Part shown: positions 1 to 4,672 of the stretch, piece by piece
Position numbering within the stretch: position 1 is the stretch's first letter
Layout: each line of letters starts with the position of its first letter
From: an uncultured Clostridia bacterium
GTDB taxonomy: Bacteria > Bacillota_A > Clostridia > Oscillospirales > Ruminococcaceae
Assembly (NCBI GenBank): GCA_947169455.1
Contig: CAMVPV010000069.1
Span: 1-6,851, forward strand
Length of the DNA: 6,851 nucleotides
Reading direction: 5' to 3'
Position numbers and translations under genes: made by a program
The notes under the pieces: model-generated
What the model was told of the DNA's origin: nothing
Seen by the model: only the letters and a program-made list of their open reading frames with translations
Databases searched by the model: none

Positions 1-490
1 CATACTGCCAGTCATCGGGGGCGTAGCCCAGCCCGTACTTAGTTATCGTTCTGGCTGACAGCTGTCTTGAAAGGAAATAGCGGCGTCCGCGTTCGCCGCA
101 CGGTTCTTTTGCAAGTATGTGATTGAACAGTTTTGCAGCGCTGCGGTTGAGTTCAAGGATACGCGCCTTTATCCTTGCGTTATCGGGAGAGCCGGAATCC
201 TCGGGCATCGTCATTCCTGCCTTTTCAGCAAGAAATCTCACCGCTTCGGGGTATTCGAGATTTTCGGCTTTCATTATGAAAGTTATGACGTCGCCGCCTG
301 CACCGCATCCGAAGCAGTGGAAATATCCCTCGGCAGGGTGGATATGGCAGGACGGGGATTTTTCCGAATGGAACGGACAGAGACAGATATAATCGCGGCT
401 CTGTTTTTTCAGCGTGACATATCCTGCTGCCACCGATTCCAAGGGGTTGTTCTGCTTCAGTGAGTAAATGAATTCATCGGAAAACTGCAA
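1..490 (-). CDS. dnaG: DNA primase DnaG, N-terminal part (3' end outside window)
   Basis: DnaG makes the RNA primers for lagging-strand synthesis at the replication fork together with the DnaB/DnaC-type helicase. About 163 codons are visible. They contain the complete CHC2 zinc-binding domain: the ligands are C38 and H41 (CPFH) and C59 and C62 (CFGC), followed by GAGGDVITFIM and PEAVRFLAEKAGM, a typical DnaG continuation. The TOPRIM catalytic core and helicase-binding domain lie beyond the window. I chose the TTG start at 490 because GAGAGGTGA sits about 8 nt upstream. An in-frame GTG at 499 directly abuts that Shine-Dalgarno and is less likely. The residue after PS in the zinc finger is Cys (PSC) where many bacteria have Phe, which I recall as common in Ruminococcaceae. 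The gene starts 12 nt after dgt, so the two are probably cotranscribed. The family assignment is near certain; the start is less so. Confidence 0.95.
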   Translation of the reverse strand, partial: MQFSDEFIYSLKQNNPLESVAAGYVTLKKQSRDYICLCPFHSEKSPSCHIHPAEGYFHCFGCGAGGDVITFIMKAENLEYPEAVRFLAEKAGMTMPEDSGSPDNARIKARILELNRSAAKLFNHILAKEPCGERGRRYFLSRQLSARTITKYGLGYAPDDWQY

Positions 491-502
491 ATATGTCACC
501 TC

Positions 503-1495
503 TCATATATGCCAGCTTTTAGGGATAAACAGATCGTTGAACTTGTTGATGGCAAACAGATCGGTCATCCCGGAAACGTAATCGCACACGGCACGTTCCC
601 TGCCGACGATATCGATGAGCATCTTATATTCATCGGGAAGCTCATCGGGGCGTTTAAGGTAGTAAAGATACAGCTTTTCGACAAGCTGACGCGCCTTTAT
701 CTCCTCAGATTTCGCCACAGGATTGTGATAGACGTTCTCCGACATATACTTATAAAGTATATCCTCGGCTTTTTTTACTTCGGGTGACATCCTGATATCA
801 GAAGAGCCGTTCGATATCAGCGAGACTATCATCGTTGTTATCCTTGCGCTTTTGGAGTTTCCGAGAACATCTGTCGCCTCGCGGGGAAGTCCTTCCTCAG
901 TTATGACGCCCGCGCGTATCGAATCGTCGATATCGTGATTGAGGTATGCTATCTTGTCGGCAAGCCGGACGATATAACCCTCTTTCGTCGCCGCCACTTT
1001 ATTTGTATGGCAGGCAAGACCGTTCTTGACTTCGTATGTAAGATTGAGGCCGTTCCCGTTTTTTTCGATGTAATCGACCACCCGCACGCTTTGCAGGTAA
1101 TGCCGGAAACCGCCGGGGCATATCTCATCGAGAGTAGCTTCGCCGCAGTGACCGAACGGTGTATGCCCGAGGTCGTGCCCGAGGGCGATAGCTTCGGTGA
1201 GGTCTTCGTTCAGCCGCAGGGCACGGGATATCGTCCGCGCTATCTGTGCGACTTCAAGTGTATGTGTCAGCCGGGTGCGGTAATGGTCACCGACCGGCGC
1301 AAGAAATACCTGCGTCTTATGTTTCAGCCGCCGGAAAGCGCTGCTGTGAAGTATCCTGTCGCGGTCGCGCTGAAATTCGGTGCGGATAGGACACTTTTTC
1401 TCCTCCACAAGGCGTTTTCCGCCGTACTTTGAAAAGCACGCATCTCTGCACAGGGTACTGAGTTCAATGTTTTCGACCTGTTCACGGATAGTCAT
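503..1495 (-). CDS. dgt: dGTPase-like deoxynucleoside triphosphate triphosphohydrolase (HD domain)
   Basis: This family hydrolyses dNTPs, classically dGTP, to the deoxynucleoside and tripolyphosphate in the cytoplasm. With the ATG start at 1495 the protein is 330 aa, the usual size of the Clostridial dGTPase-like group. The metal-binding HD signature is complete: H78 in RLTHTLEVAQIAR, H107-D108 in ALGHDLGHTPFGH, and D180 in RLADKIAYLNHDIDD. The early QRDRDRILHSSAFRRLKHKTQV stretch is typical of the family, as is the C-terminal RERAVCDYVSGMTD. The frame is open to a GTG at 1516, but ATG 1495 has AAGGAG 9 nt upstream and begins the conserved sequence, so I prefer it. dnaG follows after 12 nt, so an enzyme of dNTP breakdown is paired with primase. 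The exact substrate cannot be told from sequence, and proteins annotated as 'dGTPase-like' often have broad specificity. Confidence 0.93.
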   Translation of the reverse strand: MTIREQVENIELSTLCRDACFSKYGGKRLVEEKKCPIRTEFQRDRDRILHSSAFRRLKHKTQVFLAPVGDHYRTRLTHTLEVAQIARTISRALRLNEDLTEAIALGHDLGHTPFGHCGEATLDEICPGGFRHYLQSVRVVDYIEKNGNGLNLTYEVKNGLACHTNKVAATKEGYIVRLADKIAYLNHDIDDSIRAGVITEEGLPREATDVLGNSKSARITTMIVSLISNGSSDIRMSPEVKKAEDILYKYMSENVYHNPVAKSEEIKARQLVEKLYLYYLKRPDELPDEYKMLIDIVGRERAVCDYVSGMTDLFAINKFNDLFIPKSWHI

Positions 1496-1510
1496 AAAAC
1501 GACACTCCTT

Positions 1511-1523
1511 CCGCACGGTGCGG
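1511..1523 (-). repeat. Small inverted repeat abutting the dgt ribosome-binding site
   Basis: On the minus strand CCGCA and TGCGG form a 5-bp GC-rich stem with a 3-nt loop. The stem ends at the base just before the AAGGAG Shine-Dalgarno of dgt (1505-1510). In the mRNA such a stem could modulate ribosome access, but it is short and could be chance. Confidence 0.3.
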
Positions 1524-1553
1524 CATATATTTTGCTTTACACATCAATATACG

Positions 1554-1597
1554 CAAAATATGCTCTGAAACCCTTGTCTGCGCAGATAATTTCAGCA
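1554..1597 (-). terminator. Candidate weak terminator after yigZ
   Basis: Downstream of the yigZ stop, TGCTGAAA (minus strand) can pair with TTTCAG-AG-CA, leaving a 2-nt bulge and about 18 nt between the arms. The loop contains the perfect palindrome TCTGCGCAGA (1577-1586), and TATTTT follows the stem. The stem is imperfect and the U-run short, so at best this is a partial terminator between yigZ and dgt. I saw no convincing sigma-A promoter in the 117 nt between the genes, so dgt may also receive readthrough. Confidence 0.3.
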
Positions 1598-1612
1598 CAA
1601 TGCACAAACGAT

Positions 1613-2236
1613 TTATGAAAAATCGCAGTACGAAAGTTCACCCTGTATAATTTTGCAGGTGCCGTTGGAGATATCGGTCAGCTTTTCAATGAGTTTTTCC
1701 GCGTTATCCTTTCTTACGATAAGTTTCAGCGTGACCGATTCGCCGAAATCGCTGCCGAGCGTTTTAACTTCAAATTCAGGCAGGATATAGGTTATCTTCC
1801 CGTAAAGGCTGTAATCGCACACGACCTCCACGGGATAGCGCATACTCATCACCATGATATCTGGGGCATCTACCGCTATCTTCGCGGTATGTGAATATGC
1901 GCGCACAAGTCCTCCGCCGCCGAGGAGGATGCCGCCGAAATATCGCGTAGCGACGCAGCATACATCGGTGAGTCCTTCCTTGCGAAGTACATCGAGCACG
2001 GGAACGCCTGCTGTGCCCTGCGGCTCGCCGTCGTCGGAGTAGCGCGAAATATTGCCCTCACGGAGGATATACGCATATACATTGTGAGTAGCCTTGCGGT
2101 GGCGGGCGCGTATCTCATTTATAAATGCGACCGCCTGTTCCTCGTTCTGCACCGGTGCGATATAGCCTATGAACTCAGACCTTCGTTCGGTGAAGGTATC
2201 TTCAGCAAAGGCACGGGGTGTTTTGTAATCATCCAT
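1613..2236 (-). CDS. yigZ: YigZ/IMPACT (UPF0029) family protein
   Basis: This is a 207-aa cytoplasmic protein of the widespread IMPACT family (YigZ in E. coli, YvyE in Bacillus). Eukaryotic IMPACT relatives regulate the Gcn2 kinase; the bacterial role is poorly defined, with nucleic-acid or translation links proposed. The N-terminal UPF0029 domain (about residues 15-125) carries the family landmarks ATHNVYAY (49-56), SDDGEPQGTAG.P (67-79), CVATRYFGG (94-102) and LLGGGGLVRAY (104-114). The C-terminal part (about 135-200) fits the DUF1949 ferredoxin-like domain of the bacterial members. The length is normal. The ATG start is supported by CGGAG 8 nt upstream. That Shine-Dalgarno lies immediately after the U-tract of the rpmE terminator, so transcription must read through it or start within the terminator. 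dgt lies 117 nt downstream. Confidence 0.93.
   Translation of the reverse strand: MDDYKTPRAFAEDTFTERRSEFIGYIAPVQNEEQAVAFINEIRARHRKATHNVYAYILREGNISRYSDDGEPQGTAGVPVLDVLRKEGLTDVCCVATRYFGGILLGGGGLVRAYSHTAKIAVDAPDIMVMSMRYPVEVVCDYSLYGKITYILPEFEVKTLGSDFGESVTLKLIVRKDNAEKLIEKLTDISNGTCKIIQGELSYCDFS
2205..2219 (-). repeat. 15-bp direct repeat, copy inside yigZ codons
   Basis: The plus-strand sequence GCAAAGGCACGGGGT occurs here, within the early yigZ codons for TPRAFA, and again exactly at 2280-2294 in the rpmE terminator, 75 bp away. On the mRNA this copy (GCCUUUGC) is complementary to the 3' arm of the terminator stem. It could therefore form a competing hairpin whose loop holds the yigZ Shine-Dalgarno and start codon. 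Confidence 0.6.
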
Positions 2237-2249
2237 AAAAATGCTCCGT

Positions 2250-2287
2250 AAAAGAAAAGCCTTTGCAGAAAGAAAATCTGCAAAGGC
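2250..2287 (-). terminator. Intrinsic terminator of rpmE
   Basis: On the minus strand an 11-bp perfect stem (GCCTTTGCAGA with TCTGCAAAGGC, 7-nt loop TTTTCTT) is followed directly by TTTTCTTTT. It begins 18 nt after the rpmE stop codon. This is a textbook Rho-independent terminator for rpmE, but it also lies in the only possible leader of yigZ, whose Shine-Dalgarno begins about 2 nt after the U-tract. Confidence 0.9.
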
Positions 2288-2294
2288 ACGGGGT
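2280..2294 (-). repeat. 15-bp direct repeat, copy in the rpmE terminator
   Basis: This is the second exact copy of GCAAAGGCACGGGGT (plus strand). It overlaps the 5' arm of the terminator stem, seen from the minus strand, and the bases just before it. The matching copy is at 2205-2219 inside yigZ. Confidence 0.6.
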
Positions 2295-2305
2295 TCTGTA
2301 CAGAA

Positions 2306-2509
2306 TTACTTATCCATACCAAAACGCTTCTTGAATCTGTCAACACGTCCGCCTGTATCAACGAGCTTCTGCTTGCCTGTGTAGAAAGGATGGCACTTCG
2401 AGCAGATCTCGACGCGGATATCAGACTTTGTGGAACGAGTCTTGATAACGTTGCCGCACGCGCAGGTTATGGTAGTCTCCTTGTAATCGGGATGGATACC
2501 TTCTCTCAC
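2306..2509 (-). CDS. rpmE: 50S ribosomal protein L31 (zinc-binding, type A)
   Basis: L31 is a small protein of the large ribosomal subunit near the central protuberance, where it helps bridge the subunits. The 67-aa product starts MREGIHPDY and has the four zinc-ligand cysteines of the C+ type: C16 and C18 (CACG) and C36 and C39 ([10 protein letters not shown]). It ends with the usual VDRFKKRFG. The length matches the family. The start is GTG, with GGAGG 9 nt upstream. In other bacteria the zinc form is replaced by a cysteine-free paralogue under zinc limitation; no such paralogue is in this window. The gene has its own strong promoter and its own terminator, so it is probably a monocistronic unit between two gene clusters. 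Confidence 0.97.
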   Translation of the reverse strand: MREGIHPDYKETTITCACGNVIKTRSTKSDIRVEICSKCHPFYTGKQKLVDTGGRVDRFKKRFGMDK

Positions 2510-2603
2510 AGCTTAACACCTCCGTTTCCGAATTTACATGATCGACATAGCAGCCCATCACATAACTCCAGAGACAGTAGTGCTATGATATAATCACTTA
2601 CAT
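2510..2603 (-). promoter_or_regulatory. rpmE 5' leader with inverted repeat, possible ribosomal-protein leader
   Basis: The leader between the predicted transcription start (about 2603) and the GTG is roughly 90 nt and non-coding. It contains a perfect 7-bp inverted repeat, CATAGCA (2581-2587) and TGCTATG (2546-2552) on the minus strand, enclosing 28 nt. L31 autoregulatory leaders are known in Firmicutes and other phyla, so this could be one. I cannot match it to the published consensus from memory, and the rest of the fold is not obvious by eye. Confidence 0.4.
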
Positions 2604-2609
2604 TCAAAT

Positions 2610-2638
2610 ATTTTATCACATAATTTCCGGTTTGTCAA
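2610..2638 (-). promoter_or_regulatory. Sigma-A promoter of rpmE
   Basis: The minus strand has TTGACA (2633-2638), a 17-nt spacer, and TAAAAT (2610-2615) preceded by TG at the extended -10 position. This is a consensus -35, optimal spacing and a one-mismatch -10. The bases upstream (about 2640-2670) are A/T-rich with A-tracts and could act as an UP element. The predicted start is near 2603. This is the strongest promoter seen in the window. Confidence 0.88.
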
Positions 2639-2674
2639 GTGTTTTTTTCATATTTTTCCGATATTTTCGTCATT

Positions 2675-3100
2675 TCAGGTTTTCTGCTCTACATGATGCA
2701 TTATCCTCAGACGCTGTGCCTCGTTCGCGGCAAAACCGAATTTCTCATAGAACGGTATCTTGTCGGGCATTGCTGCAAGCTCGACATAGATATCGGTGCC
2801 GCCGATGCCGTTATCATTCACGAATTTCAGCAGTTCATCGATGAGCATACGCCCGATACCTTTTCCCTGGTATTCCGGTCTGACAACAACATCCTTGATG
2901 TAACAGCACAACCCCATATCACCGATCATCCTCGCCATAGCGACTATCCTGTCACCGTCGGATACCGATACGCGGAAGAGGGAATGTTCCATTGCGAGCC
3001 GCGTCTGTTCAAGTGATGGCGCACCGCCCCATACGCTTTCCCACAGCGATATAAATTCTTCTGCGGTCAGTTCATTGTGCTTTACGGTAAATCTGTCCAT
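2675..3100 (-). CDS. GNAT-family N-acetyltransferase
   Basis: This is a GCN5-related acetyltransferase that uses acetyl-CoA to acetylate an amine; the acceptor is unknown. The 141-aa protein is one GNAT domain. Motif A is IKDVVVRPEYQGKGIGRML (about 68-86), with the acetyl-CoA pyrophosphate-binding Q78-G-K-G-I-G83. Motif B includes IPFYEKFGF (115-123). The start at ATG 3100 is chosen because AAGGA lies 8 nt upstream and the GNAT fold begins there; the frame stays open to 3142, but that would overlap the previous gene. It follows the upstream hypothetical gene by 23 nt, so it is likely the last gene of the recombinase-rqcH-hisC transcript. No clear terminator follows; only 36 nt separate its stop from the rpmE -35 box. 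Substrate classes such as small molecules, peptides or drugs cannot be told apart from sequence. Confidence 0.9.
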   Translation of the reverse strand: MDRFTVKHNELTAEEFISLWESVWGGAPSLEQTRLAMEHSLFRVSVSDGDRIVAMARMIGDMGLCCYIKDVVVRPEYQGKGIGRMLIDELLKFVNDNGIGGTDIYVELAAMPDKIPFYEKFGFAANEAQRLRIMHHVEQKT

Positions 3101-3123
3101 AATACTCTTCCTTATCATCATTG

Positions 3124-3615
3124 TCAGGCACTGTTTATCCACACTGCTGCCGCATCATCGTTCAGATAATACTCTCCCGTATAAGTCAGCACACTGTCTT
3201 TCAGACCGCCCTCTGTCAGACCGGAAGATTCTGCGCAATAGCATACCTTGCCGCTTTGCGTATCAATATCGTATGACATAGAAAAAGCTGTGACGTTCCA
3301 GTTATTGTATTGAAATATCCGGAATTTCAGATCATATCCGTTCGTTTGCGCAGTGATCGTATAAGAACCGTATTCTCCTGCTTTTACGGATATTTTGTCT
3401 CCGTCCTGCCGGACATTTTCAGTTCCTTTTTCGCTGCTGCACGAAAAAACTATATTCTCTGCGGGGATATCATTCCCGTCGATCGTAACGCTTATAGTGC
3501 CTTTTATGCGGTCGCCGTGATATATGAAGTGCCAGAAAATATGCGGGGAAACAGCGCACATCACCGCACATATCAATGCAGCGGCGGCAATAATGACGAC
3601 ACGCTTTTTCTTCAT
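3124..3615 (-). CDS. Hypothetical membrane-anchored exported protein
   Basis: I do not recognise this 163-aa protein. It begins MKKKR, a positive N-terminus, followed by a hydrophobic segment (about residues 6-22, possibly to 32). This predicts a signal anchor or signal peptide with the rest outside the membrane. No lipobox is present, because the residue before each Cys in the segment is Ile or Met. Residues about 38-160 are rich in alternating hydrophobic and polar residues (GTISVTIDGNDI, ISVKAGEYGSYTITAQ), suggesting a beta-sandwich. A CYC pair occurs at 125-127 and another Cys at 59. The ATG overlaps the hisC stop codon in an ATGA, and no good Shine-Dalgarno precedes it, which points to translational coupling to hisC. 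A GNAT gene follows after 23 nt. Codon use looks like the neighbours, though the protein is probably poorly conserved. Confidence 0.8.
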   Translation of the reverse strand: MKKKRVVIIAAAALICAVMCAVSPHIFWHFIYHGDRIKGTISVTIDGNDIPAENIVFSCSSEKGTENVRQDGDKISVKAGEYGSYTITAQTNGYDLKFRIFQYNNWNVTAFSMSYDIDTQSGKVCYCAESSGLTEGGLKDSVLTYTGEYYLNDDAAAVWINSA

Positions 3616-4667
3616 TGCAATATATTCTTTATCTCACTCAGCAGTATCTCGTTCTGTTCTTTTGTGCCCACGGTTATGCGCAGATAGTTGTCTATCCTGT
3701 CCTTGTCGAACCAGCGCACGAAAATGCCTTTTTCACGCAGCGCGGAGAATATTTCCTTTGCTGTGCGGTCGGGGTGTGTGCAGAATATAAAATTCGTGCG
3801 GCTGTCGGGGCATACAAATCCAAGTGCGCGGAGATTTTCCTTGAGCTCGTCGCGCAGCTCCATCACCTTAGCAACGGTCGTGCGGAAATACTCGTCGTCC
3901 TTTACGGAGGCTTCCGCCGCCGCCTGCGAAGCACAGTTCACGGGGTAGGAATTGTAGGAGTCCTTTACTGCCGTGAGGACCGAGATGAGTTCCGGAGAGC
4001 CTATCGCCATGCCTACCCTCATTCCCGCGAGCGAGCGCGATTTGCTCATCGTCTGCACCACGAGCAGGTTGTCATATTTACCGAGCTTTTCTATGCTCGA
4101 ATAGCCGCCGAAATCTACAGACGCTTCATCGACTATCACGATAACATCGCGGTTCTCGTCGAGTATCCCTTCGATGAACTCTCTGCCCTCGCCGATGCTT
4201 GTGGGCGCGTTCGGATTTGCGATAACGACGCCGCCGTTTTCGGGTGCGTAATCCGCAGGGTCTATCGTGAAATCGTCCCTTACGGGTATCGTTTTATATG
4301 GTATCTTCAGAAGCTCGCACCACACGGGGTAGAACGAGTAGGTGATATCGGGGAAGAAAATCGGCTTGTCCGAATTGAAGAACGCGCGGAAAGCGAGCGC
4401 GAGGACGTCATCCGAGCCGTCGCCCACGAATACCGAATCGTCCGATACGCCGTAGAAACCCGCAAGTGTTTTTCTCAGCATGGCGGAATCGGAGCTCGGG
4501 TATTTGCGCACCATTCCGTCAATGGCGTTTATCGCCTCGATAGCGGCAGGGGAGGGCGGAAACGGGCTCTCGTTGGCGTTCAGCTTTATTATCCTGTCGT
4601 TCTTCGGCTGTTCGCCGGCAACATAGGGCGTTATATTTATCAGATTTTTCTTCCATAACTTTTCCAT
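3612..4667 (-). CDS. hisC: Histidinol-phosphate aminotransferase (HisC-type, PLP fold type I)
   Basis: HisC converts imidazole acetol phosphate to L-histidinol phosphate with glutamate and PLP in histidine synthesis. The 351-aa protein shows the family order: LNANESPFPPSP near residue 30, NPNAPTS (151-157), DEA (180-182), the PLP Schiff-base lysine K209 in TMSKSRSLAGMRVG with phosphate-binding R217, and YLRITVGT (328-335) with the substrate-carboxylate arginine. The position after DEA, usually Tyr (DEAY), is Ser here. The start at 4667 has AAGGA 8 nt upstream; an earlier in-frame ATG at 4676 overlaps the rqcH stop (ATGA) but abuts that Shine-Dalgarno. No other his gene is in the window, so it may be an orphan hisC or a paralogue acting on other aromatic or phosphorylated substrates. 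It is coupled to the following membrane-protein gene. Confidence 0.9.
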   Translation of the reverse strand: MEKLWKKNLINITPYVAGEQPKNDRIIKLNANESPFPPSPAAIEAINAIDGMVRKYPSSDSAMLRKTLAGFYGVSDDSVFVGDGSDDVLALAFRAFFNSDKPIFFPDITYSFYPVWCELLKIPYKTIPVRDDFTIDPADYAPENGGVVIANPNAPTSIGEGREFIEGILDENRDVIVIVDEASVDFGGYSSIEKLGKYDNLLVVQTMSKSRSLAGMRVGMAIGSPELISVLTAVKDSYNSYPVNCASQAAAEASVKDDEYFRTTVAKVMELRDELKENLRALGFVCPDSRTNFIFCTHPDRTAKEIFSALREKGIFVRWFDKDRIDNYLRITVGTKEQNEILLSEIKNILQ

Positions 4668-4672
4668 AGTGA

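Noticed and set aside
119..463. Plus-strand open frames opposite the dnaG zinc finger
   Set aside because: The minus strand encodes an unmistakable CHC2 domain, so these are shadows.
935..1432. Plus-strand open frame opposite dgt
   Set aside because: It overlaps the HD-domain coding sequence completely and its translation resembles no family.
1528..1556. TTGCGT and AAAATA with 17-nt spacing as a dgt promoter (minus strand)
   Set aside because: Both boxes are poor matches and other equally weak pairs occur in the same A/T-rich stretch, so I do not call it.
1577..1586. Perfect palindrome TCTGCGCAGA between yigZ and dgt as an operator site
   Set aside because: A 10-bp palindrome without loop or second copy is weak evidence for a regulator. 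It is more simply part of the imperfect stem-loop listed as a candidate terminator.
2639..2674. Terminator for the GNAT gene
   Set aside because: No stem of useful length is present. The A-tracts are better explained as an upstream element of the rpmE promoter.
3615..4658. Long plus-strand open frame (347 codons) opposite hisC
   Set aside because: It is a reverse-complement shadow of a clearly conserved aminotransferase. The translation has no recognisable family motifs, and it is rich in Arg, His and Tyr as expected for antisense frames of biased codons.
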